Shown: piece after piece, positions 24,925 to 34,257 of the stretch
How positions within the stretch are numbered: the first letter of the stretch is position 1
Layout: each line of letters starts with the position of its first letter
Origin: Halomarinibacterium sp041392205
Lineage (GTDB): Bacteria; Bacteroidota; Bacteroidia; Flavobacteriales; Flavobacteriaceae
DNA length: 64,000 bases
Assembly: GCA_041392205.1 (NCBI GenBank)
Contig: JAWKMO010000002.1
Coordinates: forward strand, 389,228 to 453,227
Direction of reading: 5' to 3'
The notes under the pieces: model-generated
What the model was told of the DNA's origin: nothing
The model's database searches: none
Seen by the model: the letters and a program-made list of their open reading frames with translations, nothing else
Program-made: the position numbers and the translations under genes

Positions 24925-27567
24925 ATGGCGTTTAAAAACCTCCTGTCTTTTGCTGTTACCATACTTTGTTATGGCTATATTTTTGCTCAAGAAGCCACTA
25001 CCGAAACAAATTCTAAATCCTACGATAAAAGAGTCTATACTACCGCTTCCATTGTTGGTAAAGGGGACATTACTATTGATGGTAAGATTGATGAAGCCGC
25101 TTGGGACGTGGTAGAATGGACTACCGATTATGTAGAATTTGAACCCGATGTAGGAACCCCTCCCACCGAGCAAACCAAAATGAAAATAGCTTATGACGAC
25201 AAGAACCTGTATGTTGCTTTTATCTGTTTTCAGGCAGATCCTTCCACCATCGAAAAGCGAATGGGTAGGAGGGATGATTTTCCGGGTGATTGGGTAGAAA
25301 TTAATATTGATAGTTATAACGATGACCGAACCGGATTTTCATTTACTCTTTCTGCTTCTGGGGTTAAAGGAGATGAATTTATTTCGAATAATGGTAATTT
25401 TGATGATAGTTGGAATCCCATTTGGTATATGGACACACAAATTACTTCGGAAGGTTGGACTGCCGAAGCAAGAATTCCATTAAGTCAGCTTCGTTTCGGA
25501 AATAATGAGGAGCAAATTTGGGGATTGCAATCGACCCGACGCTATTTCAAAAATGAAGAACGCTCTACTTGGCAACCCCTACCTGCTAATCCGCCGGGAT
25601 GGGTGAGTGAATTTGGGGAGTTGCGGGGGCTTATTGGTTTAAAACCACAAAAACAGCTAGAGATTCAACCCTATACGGTGGCCCAATTAGATACCTATGA
25701 AGCCGAAACGGGCAATCCTTACAGAGACGGTAGTGATACCAAATTAACAGGGGGATTGGATGCAAAAATAGGAGTCACTAACGACTTAACAGTCGATTTA
25801 ACCATTAATCCCGATTTTGGCCAAGTCGATGCCGATCCCGGAGCCATTGCCTTGGATGGATTTGAAATATTTTTTCAGGAACGGCGTCCCTTTTTTGTGG
25901 AGAACAAGAATATATTCGATTATAATTTTGCCGGAAATGATGACAATTTATTCTTTTCTAGAAGGATTGGAAGAACTCCTCAAGGGTCTGGATATGGACT
26001 TACCACAGCGTATGTGGATGATCCAACCAACACTACCATTTTAGGAGCGGCAAAGTTGAGCGGAAAAACAAAAGATGGCTGGACGTTAGGTATTTTAGAA
26101 AGTATTACTGCTAATGAATATGCCGATGTTACCGATATAAATGGAGAGGAAACGGAAGTTTTGGTAGAACCTCTTACCAATTATTTTGTAGGAAGGGTAC
26201 AGAAAGACTTTAATGATCGCAACAGTTATATAGGGGGTATTTTTACTGCAACAACTAGAAATATGGCAGATAACCTTCAGTTTTTACATAGTCATGCCTA
26301 CTCTGGAGGTTTAGATTTTCAACATAACTGGAAAGATAGAAAATACTATGTAGAGGGTAGTGCCGTTTTGAGCAATGTGCGTGGTTCTGCTGAAGCAATA
26401 ACCAATACTCAATATTCCTTAACACATCTTTTTCAGAGAGTTGATGCCAGCCACGTAGAGATTGATCCCAACAAAACCTCACTTACCGGTACAGGAGGGC
26501 GTTTTGAAATGGGTAAAGGTAGTGGAGGAAACTGGCGCTATAATTTTGGAGGCAATTGGCGTTCGCCAGAATTAGAACTAAACGATTTAGGATTTTTACG
26601 TCAGGCTGATGAAATTCGCCAATATTCCAATGTTCGAAGATTTTGGAACAATCCTACCAGTTGGTTTCGGCAAGCAAATATTGGGTTAAATCAGTTTTCA
26701 TCCTATGATTTTGAAGGAAATTACAACCGTATTCAATACGAATTAAATGGCTATATAAACTGGAAAAACAATTGGTGGACCGAAGGAGGAGCAGCACACA
26801 AACCGCGAATTTTTTCGAATACCGTTTTACGCGGAGGGCCTCGCTGGCGTTGGAGTGATGAAAACTTTTTCTATCTTTTTTCTGGAACCGATAGTAGAAA
26901 AAAATTCAATATGCATGTTGGCTATGTGAATTCATGGGCGAAACAACAAAATTTTGGATTGCAACGGTATGTACTTCGTTTATTTTATCAGCCTTTAAAT
27001 ACTTTGAATTTATCTTTAATTACAGAATACGAACAAAATCCAAATAAGACCCAATATGTTACCGAAAGTTCTTTTAATGGAACCCCACGATACATTTTAG
27101 GCGAAATTGATAACGAATCGTTGAGTACAACTCTTCGCGTAAATTATAATATCAACCCCAATTTGACCATTCAATATTACGGGCAACCTTTTATTTTCAA
27201 TGCTAAGTATTCCAATTTTAATTACGTAAATAATCCTATCGCTGAAGATTTAAATGATAGGGTTACATGGTACGATAGTAATCAAATTTCTTTTGAAGAT
27301 GGTGCTTACACTGTAGACGAAGATAAAGATGGTACTGCCGATTATGCCTTTGGTGATCCCGACTTTTCCTTTGTACAGTTTCGGTCTAACTTGGTAGTAC
27401 GCTGGGAATACATTCCCGGGAGTGAAATATTTTTGGTGTGGTCGCAGGGAATCACAGGAATTGGAGACCCAAACAATGATTTCAGTACCATAATAGATAA
27501 CCAATTACTGAGTCAACGGCCACAAAATACCTTTTTGATTAAAGCAACCTATCGATTTGTTTTGTAA
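24925..27567 (+). CDS. Secreted DUF5916 protein with CBM9-like N-terminal domain
   Basis: An 880-aa exported protein. A signal peptide (LLSFAVTILCYGYIFAQ) is followed by a carbohydrate-binding-module-9-like domain at about residues 45-240 (GDITIDGKIDEAAWDVVEW). The long C-terminal part is rich in aromatic strands ending TYRFVL, which looks like an outer-membrane barrel. PDFGQVDADPGAIALDGFEIFFQERRPFF is the characteristic junction segment, given here as a block of about residues 295-325. Members are widespread in flavobacteria; substrate and function are not established. It stands alone, with TACTTTTA as a near -7 box about 45 bases upstream. Confidence 0.85.
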   Translation: MAFKNLLSFAVTILCYGYIFAQEATTETNSKSYDKRVYTTASIVGKGDITIDGKIDEAAWDVVEWTTDYVEFEPDVGTPPTEQTKMKIAYDDKNLYVAFICFQADPSTIEKRMGRRDDFPGDWVEINIDSYNDDRTGFSFTLSASGVKGDEFISNNGNFDDSWNPIWYMDTQITSEGWTAEARIPLSQLRFGNNEEQIWGLQSTRRYFKNEERSTWQPLPANPPGWVSEFGELRGLIGLKPQKQLEIQPYTVAQLDTYEAETGNPYRDGSDTKLTGGLDAKIGVTNDLTVDLTINPDFGQVDADPGAIALDGFEIFFQERRPFFVENKNIFDYNFAGNDDNLFFSRRIGRTPQGSGYGLTTAYVDDPTNTTILGAAKLSGKTKDGWTLGILESITANEYADVTDINGEETEVLVEPLTNYFVGRVQKDFNDRNSYIGGIFTATTRNMADNLQFLHSHAYSGGLDFQHNWKDRKYYVEGSAVLSNVRGSAEAITNTQYSLTHLFQRVDASHVEIDPNKTSLTGTGGRFEMGKGSGGNWRYNFGGNWRSPELELNDLGFLRQADEIRQYSNVRRFWNNPTSWFRQANIGLNQFSSYDFEGNYNRIQYELNGYINWKNNWWTEGGAAHKPRIFSNTVLRGGPRWRWSDENFFYLFSGTDSRKKFNMHVGYVNSWAKQQNFGLQRYVLRLFYQPLNTLNLSLITEYEQNPNKTQYVTESSFNGTPRYILGEIDNESLSTTLRVNYNINPNLTIQYYGQPFIFNAKYSNFNYVNNPIAEDLNDRVTWYDSNQISFEDGAYTVDEDKDGTADYAFGDPDFSFVQFRSNLVVRWEYIPGSEIFLVWSQGITGIGDPNNDFSTIIDNQLLSQRPQNTFLIKATYRFVL

Positions 27568-27640
27568 AACTTTAGCTTAGTTTTTCGTTTTTTTAAGTAA
27601 ATAAACTGTTTTTTTGTATCCATAATTTAAAATTTAAAAA

Positions 27641-28159
27641 ATGAAAAAAATAGCATTTACGTTACTTATTGCAACCTTACTTATTAGCTGTAAAAAAGAC
27701 GACGATGGGGATTCTGGAACTTCCATAGAGGGTACTTGGAAACTTACGGCATTTACAACTGAAACAGGATTCGATTTTAATAATGATGGAACAGCTAGTA
27801 CTAATTTATTAGCAGAAACAAATTGTTACCAAAATGAAACACTCGAGTTTAGTTCTAATGGCTCAGGAACAGCGACCACTAGGTCTTATGCAGATATTAC
27901 TTTGGATTTCGTTGCGGGTTCTACAACAGAATATGAATATACTGTGAATTGTATTCAAGAAACAGAAACAAGTTCCTTTAATTGGGCTCAAAATGGGAGT
28001 AACATGGTAATAACCGCTACCGATTTTTCTTATACTGGAACTATTTCAGGAGCAACACTAACAATTATTATTCCCAGTGGATTTGTAGTAGAAGTGGAAG
28101 ACGGGAACGGAACAGCCTTTACTACCGAAGATATTACAATTGTTTATACGAAGCAGTAA
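27641..28159 (+). CDS. Lipocalin-like lipoprotein, hypothetical
   Basis: A 172-aa protein with a type II signal and lipobox (LLISCKKDDDGD); the lipidated cysteine is residue 17. The acidic residues right after the cysteine are typical of surface-directed lipoproteins in Bacteroidota. The mature part begins with SIEGTWKLTAFTTETG, the start of lipocalin-like domains in which each strand is short and threonine-rich. No ligand-binding residues can be assigned. It is convergent with polA. Confidence 0.75.
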   Translation: MKKIAFTLLIATLLISCKKDDDGDSGTSIEGTWKLTAFTTETGFDFNNDGTASTNLLAETNCYQNETLEFSSNGSGTATTRSYADITLDFVAGSTTEYEYTVNCIQETETSSFNWAQNGSNMVITATDFSYTGTISGATLTIIIPSGFVVEVEDGNGTAFTTEDITIVYTKQ

Positions 28160-28181
28160 TTTAATTTTATTATAAATAATG

Positions 28182-28205
28182 AAGCCGAAAGAATTCTTTC
28201 GGCTT
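28182..28205. terminator. Bidirectional terminator between the lipoprotein gene and polA
   Basis: AAGCCGAAAG pairs with CTTTCGGCTT around an AATT loop. It has T residues on the plus side and A residues on the other, between two converging genes. Confidence 0.85.
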
Positions 28206-28212
28206 TTATATT

Positions 28213-31074
28213 TTAATGTGCCTCCAACCAGTTTTCACCCACACCCATTTCTACTTCAAGGGGAACAGAAAGAGGAAAGGCCTGTTCCATTTCGGCTTTG
28301 ATAAGAGTTTTTAGCTTTTCCAATTCAGGTTTGTAAGCATCAAAGACCAATTCGTCATGAACCTGAAGCAGCATTTTACTTTTAAAATTACCTTCTTCCA
28401 GTTTTTGGTGTATGTTAATCATGGCAATTTTTATAATATCCGCTGCACTTCCTTGAATAGGTGCATTCACAGCATTTCGTTCTGCCGCACCACGCACCAC
28501 CGCATTGCCACTATTAATATCTTTTAAGTACCTGCGGCGTCCCAAAATAGTTTGTACATAGCCATTTTCGCGAGCAAAATCCACTTGTTTGCTCATATAG
28601 TTTCGAAGCTTAGGATAGGTTTTATAATAGGCTTCAATTAAGTCTTTGGCTTCGGTTCTATTTAAATCGGTTTGGTTACTTAATCCAAAGGCCGAAACCC
28701 CGTAGATAATTCCGAAGTTGACCGTTTTGGCATTGCTACGTTGTTCGCGGGTAACTTCATTTAAAGGAACATTAAACACCTTTGAAGCTGTAGAAGCGTG
28801 AATGTCCTCGCCATTTTTAAATGCCTGAATCATGGTGTTCTCTTCACTTATAGCCGCAATAATACGTAGTTCAATTTGAGAATAATCTGCCGAAAGCAGC
28901 ACGTGCTCTTTGTCGCGCGGGACGAAGGCCTTGCGGACTTCGCGACCGCGCTCGGTACGAATAGGAATATTCTGTAAATTAGGATTATTACTTGCCAAAC
29001 GCCCTGTGGCAGCCACCGTTTGCATATAATCGGTATGCACTCTTCCCGTTAAGGGTTCTACTTGGTTTGGAAGTGCATCTACATAGGTGCTTTTTAATTT
29101 TGAAAGCCCTCTAAAATCGAGAATATCTCGAATGATTTTGTGGTCTTTTGCCAGATAGGATAGTACCTCTTCAGCTGTGGAATATTGCCCTGTTTTGGTT
29201 TTTTTGGGTTTATCGATGAGTTTTAATTTTTCAAATAAAATATCTCCCAATTGTTTCGGTGAAGCGATATTAAAGGTTTCTCCCGCAGCTTGGTAAATTT
29301 CAGCTTCCAACTTTTTGATGTCTGAATCTAATTGTACCGAAAGAGTTTTCAGGAAGTTTTCGTCTAGATTAACACCTTCCAATTCCATATCGGCTAGCAC
29401 ACGAAGTAAGGGAACTTCAATCTCGTCAAATAGTTTTTGGGTATTGGCTTCGCCCAATTCAGTTTCAAAATGTTGTTTTAATTGAAGGGTGATATCGGCA
29501 TCTTCTACAGCATATTCGGTTTGTTGTTCCAAAGGAACTTCCCGCATGGATTTTTGGTTTTTTCCTTTTCCAATCAATGTTTCAATAGAAATTGGAGTGT
29601 AGTTAAGGTAAGTTTCAGCCAGCACATCCATATTATGCCGCATATCGGGATTGATGAGGTAGTGCGCCAACATGGTGTCGAACAAGGGTCCTTTTACAGA
29701 AACACCATATTTTTTTAGCACTTTAATATCATATTTTAAGTTTTGACCAATTTTTTGAATGCTTTCATTTTCAAAGAAAGGCCGTAGTTGCTCAATCAAT
29801 TCTTGCGTTTTTTCTTTTTCTTCAGGGAACGGAAGATAGAATCCACTGCCTGTTTCCCAGCTAAATGCAATTCCCACCAATTGGGCCGTTAAGGGATTCA
29901 ATCCGGTGGTTTCCGTGTCGAAACATACGCTTTTTTGGTTGAGCAAATTTTGAATAAACAATTTTGTCCCTAAACCGGGTTGTACCGTTTGATATAAATG
30001 CGGAATTTCCCTATAGGTATTTCTGGAGCTGAAAACCTGGTTTTCTTGAGTTGTTTCGCCTTCGTTTCCAAAAAGAGAAAACTGTCCGGCTCCTGCTGTA
30101 GCAGAGGAAGATTTCTTTGGTTTTACATCCCCCTCAGTCAACGAAGTTGACAGCTCCCCCTTCAAAGAGGGAGCAGACGCTCCGTCTTCTTTTGCAAAGG
30201 TTTTTAAGAAGTTTTCCGTTAATCTGCGGAATTCCAATTCTTCAAAAATTTCGGTAACGGCCATGATATTGGGGTCACTCATTTCAAAAGCTGACTCGTC
30301 GAATTCCACAGGAACATCCAGCAGTATTTTTGCCAATTCTTTGGAAAGCATTCCTAATTCTTTAGCAGCTTCCACTTTTTCTCTCATTTTTCCGCTAAGC
30401 TTATCGGTATTCGCTAGAAGATTTTCCATGGAACCAAAATCGGCAATAAACTTTTTTGCTGTTTTTTCACCCACACCCGGCAATCCAGGAATGTTATCGG
30501 CGCTATCGCCCATCATCCCAAGAAAATCGATCACTTGTAAAGGACTCTCTACCTCAAATTTTTTCTTTACTTCGGGAATGCCCCAAACTTCGTATCCACC
30601 CCCAAACGAATTGGGTTTGTACATAAAAATATTTTCGGAAACCAATTGCGCAAAATCTTTATCGGGAGTCACCATAAAGGTTTGATAGCCTTGTTTCTCT
30701 GCTTTTTTGGCAAGGGTTCCTATAATATCATCGGCTTCGTAACCTTCCTTAACCATGATGGGGATGTTCATGGCTTTTAGGATTTTTTCGATATATGGAA
30801 CGGCAATTTTAATGGCTTCGGGGGTTTCATCGCGGTTGGCTTTGTAGGCTTCAAACATTTCATTTCTAGAAACGCTTCCGCCTTTGTCAAAACATACGGC
30901 GAGATGGTCTGGACGTTCTCTTTTAATAACATCCAGCAACGAATTTACAAACCCTAGAATAGCAGAGGTGTCGGTTCCTTTGCTGTTGATTCTAGGATTT
31001 TTTATAAAGGCGTAATACCCACGAAATATTAAGGCATAGGCATCTACGAGGAAGAGTCTTTTTTGTTGTGACAT
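28213..31074 (-). CDS. polA: DNA polymerase I
   Basis: A 953-aa PolI with all three domains: 5' nuclease (1-290, LFLVDAYALIFRGYYAF), 3'-5' exonuclease (about 350-540) and polymerase (about 570-953). The proofreading site looks intact (CFDTETTGLNP, NLKYDIKVL, YAVEDADITLQ). Polymerase motif A is LLSADYSQIELRI and motif C is LLQVHDELVFDA. In the linker between nuclease and exonuclease, residues about 302-317 (PSLKGELSTSLTEGDV) are encoded by a GC-rich palindromic repeat that interrupts the gene in frame. The gene has its own -7 box and a convergent terminator. Confidence 0.97.
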   Translation of the reverse strand: MSQQKRLFLVDAYALIFRGYYAFIKNPRINSKGTDTSAILGFVNSLLDVIKRERPDHLAVCFDKGGSVSRNEMFEAYKANRDETPEAIKIAVPYIEKILKAMNIPIMVKEGYEADDIIGTLAKKAEKQGYQTFMVTPDKDFAQLVSENIFMYKPNSFGGGYEVWGIPEVKKKFEVESPLQVIDFLGMMGDSADNIPGLPGVGEKTAKKFIADFGSMENLLANTDKLSGKMREKVEAAKELGMLSKELAKILLDVPVEFDESAFEMSDPNIMAVTEIFEELEFRRLTENFLKTFAKEDGASAPSLKGELSTSLTEGDVKPKKSSSATAGAGQFSLFGNEGETTQENQVFSSRNTYREIPHLYQTVQPGLGTKLFIQNLLNQKSVCFDTETTGLNPLTAQLVGIAFSWETGSGFYLPFPEEKEKTQELIEQLRPFFENESIQKIGQNLKYDIKVLKKYGVSVKGPLFDTMLAHYLINPDMRHNMDVLAETYLNYTPISIETLIGKGKNQKSMREVPLEQQTEYAVEDADITLQLKQHFETELGEANTQKLFDEIEVPLLRVLADMELEGVNLDENFLKTLSVQLDSDIKKLEAEIYQAAGETFNIASPKQLGDILFEKLKLIDKPKKTKTGQYSTAEEVLSYLAKDHKIIRDILDFRGLSKLKSTYVDALPNQVEPLTGRVHTDYMQTVAATGRLASNNPNLQNIPIRTERGREVRKAFVPRDKEHVLLSADYSQIELRIIAAISEENTMIQAFKNGEDIHASTASKVFNVPLNEVTREQRSNAKTVNFGIIYGVSAFGLSNQTDLNRTEAKDLIEAYYKTYPKLRNYMSKQVDFARENGYVQTILGRRRYLKDINSGNAVVRGAAERNAVNAPIQGSAADIIKIAMINIHQKLEEGNFKSKMLLQVHDELVFDAYKPELEKLKTLIKAEMEQAFPLSVPLEVEMGVGENWLEAH
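30124..30176. repeat. Palindromic repeat inserted in frame in polA
   Basis: A segment unlike its surroundings in base composition, with two adjacent hairpins: GTCAAC-GAA-GTTGAC (30137-30151) and GCTCCC..GGGAGC (30153-30174), preceded by a CCCCCTCA run. It encodes about 16 residues of the PolI linker without breaking the frame. The layout is that of a small interspersed palindromic element, like the in-frame palindromic elements known from Rickettsia. A genome-wide copy number is needed to confirm. Confidence 0.65.
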
Positions 31075-31094
31075 AGTTTGGAAAGCTTATCCTT

Positions 31095-31102
31095 CAAAAG
31101 TA
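31095..31102 (-). promoter_or_regulatory. -7 box upstream of polA
   Basis: Read on the minus strand this is TACTTTTG, a perfect TAnnTTTG, 20 bases before the polA start codon. The -33 position reads CTG instead of TTG. Confidence 0.55.
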
Positions 31103-31137
31103 AAAAGAAGAATTTGGAATACAGGTATGATAGTAAT

Positions 31138-31167
31138 AAAAAAAGCCGCTCCCAACTGCGGCTTTTT
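31138..31167 (-). terminator. Terminator of the YadA-head-like gene
   Basis: GCCGC and GCGGC pair around TCCCAACT within an A-tract/T-tract frame, 34 bases past the stop of the gene at 31201. It is nearly identical to the terminator at 44488, including the loop TCCCAAC and a following AAAACATAG. Confidence 0.85.
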
Positions 31168-31200
31168 CTTAAAACATAGTCTGCTAGAATTACAGCTATG

Positions 31201-34080
31201 TTACTTATCAATAAGATATCCATTTATTGCTCCAGAGTTGACAGCAAGCACTTGCCCTTCATCTACAAAAATGGGATTATGAAAAGAGGTTAGACCAGCA
31301 CTAGATTGACTATTCCCATTACCGTTATAAATAGTGATGCTATCAATGCTAAAATTAGTACTCCATCTTGCATTTAAGATTACTAAAACTTTATTTGCAG
31401 GAACTATATATGAAGGTGTGGATGCTATTGTTGTGGGGGTGATATTTGCGTTTACTAAAAAGCCGGATACTCCTAAGAAATTAGTAGAAGCTGTAATAGA
31501 GTTTCCCCCAGTAGCTATTAAAGGATTTGTTAATCCTCCATACGCTCCAACATTGTGAACGCCAGCAAGAACTTCCGTTCCAGAAATAGATAAGGTAGTA
31601 GCGCCTGTGTTGCTTATCACATTTGTAATGTATAAGTTTTTACCCGCTGGAACTGTATAGGAAGTTGTTGACAAATTATTCATTGTTATAGGAGTCATTC
31701 CTAAAAAACCATCGGGATATTTTGGGTCTTTTAACTCGAAAGGTGTGGTTGGATTTTGCCAACTCGCAGTTCCAGATCCATCAGTAGTTAATACTTGGTT
31801 TGCAGTACCATCGGTTGTGGGCATGGTGTAGGCGTCATTAATATTCATCCGGCCATCTTTGTAAATGGTTAGTGCATTGCTTCTAGTGGCCGTACTAGTG
31901 CCATTACCAATAGCAAATAAACGGTCGTTAGCATTAAAAGCAACAGTACTCGCTGGACTGTAATTGGTGCTGTTTATACCTACAACAGTTTCATACGCAG
32001 AAAAAGCTTCAAGGTTTGTTCCAATAGCAATACTATTAGCACTATTAACAGTATTTTGAGCTCCAATAGCAAGGCTAATATCTCCCGCAACATCATTGCC
32101 TTGCCCTAAAGCAATTGAGTTTTCTCCCGAAGTACTATTATCTGTTCCTGCCGATAAATTATACATTCCAGACACCACACTGTCTGACCCAAAAGCCACT
32201 CCGTTATCGCCACTTACCTCATTAAAAAACCCAAAAGCAGCAGATTGTGGACCACTAACAATATTGCTATTTCCGAATGCGACAGATTCTGTACCACTCA
32301 CGGTATTACTATTTCCGAAAGCAGCAGAATAGTTTCCAATATTAACATCATTCCATTGTGTTCCGCCTACATATCCTGCTCGAAAAGCTGCTTTTCTGGG
32401 GTAGAAAAACATTTTGGTTCCTGAACCTGTCAATGCTAAAGTTGCACCTGTATTAAAGGCACCTGTATTTTGAAAGCCATCGGTACCATTAATTAGCACC
32501 GCTCCATTAGAAGCTGTTATAGTGCGTCCTGCGCCTAAACCCCCTTCATCATAGGCTTGGTCTAAGGTGTTTTGGGTATCTGTTATGGAAAGGGTTGTAA
32601 AGGTTACTTGACCAGAACCATCGGTGGTCATTACTTGCCCAGTGGTGCCATCTATAATTGGAAAAGCATATCCTGTTGTAGCAGGGTTTCCTACTTGTAG
32701 TCCGCCATTTATTCGAATGATATCATTATCAAACTCACCATAAATTAGCGGATTTGAAGAGGAACTGTTTTCAATAAAAAGGCGATTATTTACTAATTGA
32801 TTAAATCCAGCTTCATAGCCAATCATTATATTATTCGACTTATTATTGGATGGATTCGCAATAAAATTATTAGCACCCGCTCTTCGCCCTACAAAAACAT
32901 TATTATTTCCGTCTACATAACGCCCAGAAAAGTCTCCTACAGATACGTTGTTATTCCCTACTGTATTTTCCATGAAGGAATTACCTCCAATAGCAGTATT
33001 GCCATTTCCAGTAGTGTTTTGTTCCATGGCATTGGATCCAATAGCCGTATTACTAAGACCATTGTTATAACGAAGAGACCAATAACCGAAGGCCGAGTTC
33101 CCATCTCCTTGTGTATTGGATGATAAAGAAAAGTTACCCATTGAGGTATTATTAAGTCCATCGGTGTTTGCTCCCAAAGCATTTTTTCCAACAGCGGTAT
33201 TATTTCCGCCAAGGGTGTTAGCATTCAATGCATTTTTCCCAACAGCGGTATTGCTTGTTCCTGTTGTGTTGTTAAAAAGGGCAGTATAGCCCAAGGCAGT
33301 ATTATCATCCCCAGTTGTGTTACTTCTCAATGAGTTATATCCTAAAGCAATGTTATGTTCCCCTTCTGTATTATCATATAGTGCATCTGCTCCAACGGCA
33401 ACATTTCTGGCACCTATTGTGTTTCTGTAAAGTGCTTGATAACCAACAGCAATGTTGTAATTACCTGTAGTATTTGTATATAAAGTGACATCGCCTATGG
33501 CAACGTTATAGCTTGCGCTAATGTTTGTAAAAAGGGGATTTCTCCCAATAGCTACATTGTTATTTCCGGTTGAGGTATTGCTTAAAGCATTGTAACCAAT
33601 TGCTGTATTTTGTCCACCAGTGGTAATGTCATTTAATGAGGCAAACCCCAATGCCGTATTTTCAATACCGGTGGTAATATTTTGCATAGCACCGATACCA
33701 ATGGCCGTATTTTTTCTAAAGCCAGCTGTTTCAGTAGCTCCTACATTTTCACCTAAAAACAATGAATTGGTAGTGGTTATACCATCCGTTAGATCGTCTA
33801 TTTTTTGAACACCCATAGCCGATAAGTTTACCCAAACAGTTCCGTTGTAATAATAAAATCCTGGAGTAGTACCATCGGTTTGGTAAATTAATAAACTGGT
33901 GGCTGGGGTGCCTATTAATAATTTCTGGGCTTCCGTCATGCGAGGGACCAGCATCCCTTTATCAGTAGCGGTAATATCTAACATGGCACTGGCATCTGGG
34001 GTGGTGGTGTTGATACCAACTTGGGAGGTACTAGTAAAAATACAACCCATAAAAAAGGATAAAAATAGTAGTGTCTTCAT
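31201..34080 (-). CDS. Secreted YadA-head-like repeat surface protein
   Basis: A 959-aa protein with a signal peptide (LLFLSFFMGCIFTSTSQ). The GINTTTPDASAMLDITA module is shared with the other surface proteins here. Residues about 110-450 are tandem repeats of roughly 23 residues (NTAIGYNALSNTSTGNNNVAIG pattern) and 580-760 are a second block of shorter repeats (VSGTESVAFGNSN). These are left-handed parallel beta-roll repeats of the YadA/trimeric-adhesin head type. There is no YadA membrane anchor; the C-terminus is a separate beta-rich domain ending GYLIDK. No type IX sorting domain is evident. A surface adhesin or fibre role is inferred. It has a predicted LytTR site upstream. Confidence 0.8.
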   Translation of the reverse strand: MKTLLFLSFFMGCIFTSTSQVGINTTTPDASAMLDITATDKGMLVPRMTEAQKLLIGTPATSLLIYQTDGTTPGFYYYNGTVWVNLSAMGVQKIDDLTDGITTTNSLFLGENVGATETAGFRKNTAIGIGAMQNITTGIENTALGFASLNDITTGGQNTAIGYNALSNTSTGNNNVAIGRNPLFTNISASYNVAIGDVTLYTNTTGNYNIAVGYQALYRNTIGARNVAVGADALYDNTEGEHNIALGYNSLRSNTTGDDNTALGYTALFNNTTGTSNTAVGKNALNANTLGGNNTAVGKNALGANTDGLNNTSMGNFSLSSNTQGDGNSAFGYWSLRYNNGLSNTAIGSNAMEQNTTGNGNTAIGGNSFMENTVGNNNVSVGDFSGRYVDGNNNVFVGRRAGANNFIANPSNNKSNNIMIGYEAGFNQLVNNRLFIENSSSSNPLIYGEFDNDIIRINGGLQVGNPATTGYAFPIIDGTTGQVMTTDGSGQVTFTTLSITDTQNTLDQAYDEGGLGAGRTITASNGAVLINGTDGFQNTGAFNTGATLALTGSGTKMFFYPRKAAFRAGYVGGTQWNDVNIGNYSAAFGNSNTVSGTESVAFGNSNIVSGPQSAAFGFFNEVSGDNGVAFGSDSVVSGMYNLSAGTDNSTSGENSIALGQGNDVAGDISLAIGAQNTVNSANSIAIGTNLEAFSAYETVVGINSTNYSPASTVAFNANDRLFAIGNGTSTATRSNALTIYKDGRMNINDAYTMPTTDGTANQVLTTDGSGTASWQNPTTPFELKDPKYPDGFLGMTPITMNNLSTTSYTVPAGKNLYITNVISNTGATTLSISGTEVLAGVHNVGAYGGLTNPLIATGGNSITASTNFLGVSGFLVNANITPTTIASTPSYIVPANKVLVILNARWSTNFSIDSITIYNGNGNSQSSAGLTSFHNPIFVDEGQVLAVNSGAINGYLIDK

Positions 34081-34101
34081 AATACATTTTTTAAAACACC
34101 G

Positions 34102-34119
34102 TAGCGAAGTAGGTCAAGT
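34102..34119 (-). promoter_or_regulatory. Conserved leader element, YadA-like gene
   Basis: On the minus strand, ACTTGACCTACTTCGCTA lies 21 bases before the start codon. It matches the same position upstream of the LRR gene (ACTTAACCTACCCCGCTA) and, less closely, the 1805-aa gene. Confidence 0.5.
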
Positions 34120-34183
34120 TTTGGCTATTCAGTAAAAAGAGATTTGGGATACCTTTTTACGAATGTATATAAACCTAGTAGGG

Positions 34184-34214
34184 TAAAACTAAAGGAGAAG
34201 CATGAGGGTGCCAA
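34184..34214 (-). promoter_or_regulatory. Predicted LytTR-dependent promoter, YadA-like gene
   Basis: On the minus strand TTG (34214-34212) is followed after 20 bases by TAGTTTTA (34191-34184), a -7 box lacking the final G. The paired repeats end 5 bases upstream of the TTG. Confidence 0.5.
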
Positions 34215-34219
34215 TTCTA

Positions 34220-34248
34220 TTTAGTGAAGAGGTTGTTTTTTTAGTGAA
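34220..34248 (-). promoter_or_regulatory. Paired direct repeat, predicted LytTR regulator site A
   Basis: Two copies of TTTAGTGAA (34220-34228 and 34240-34248; TTCACTAAA on the coding strand) with an 11-base spacer, upstream of the gene starting at 34080. Two 9-bp direct repeats on the same face of the helix are the usual LytTR binding layout. Confidence 0.6.
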
Positions 34249-34257
34249 CGCAACTAT

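Noticed and set aside
32797..33224. Open frames on the other strand or in other frames of the YadA-like gene
   Set aside because: The repeat structure of the real gene keeps several frames open; these have no signal peptide or domain of their own.
34197..34214. Possible sigma-54 promoter (TTGGCAC...TGCTT) before the YadA-like gene
   Set aside because: The GG to GC distance is one base short of the strict -24/-12 spacing, the other two aligned promoters lack it, and a TAnnTTTA box fits all three.
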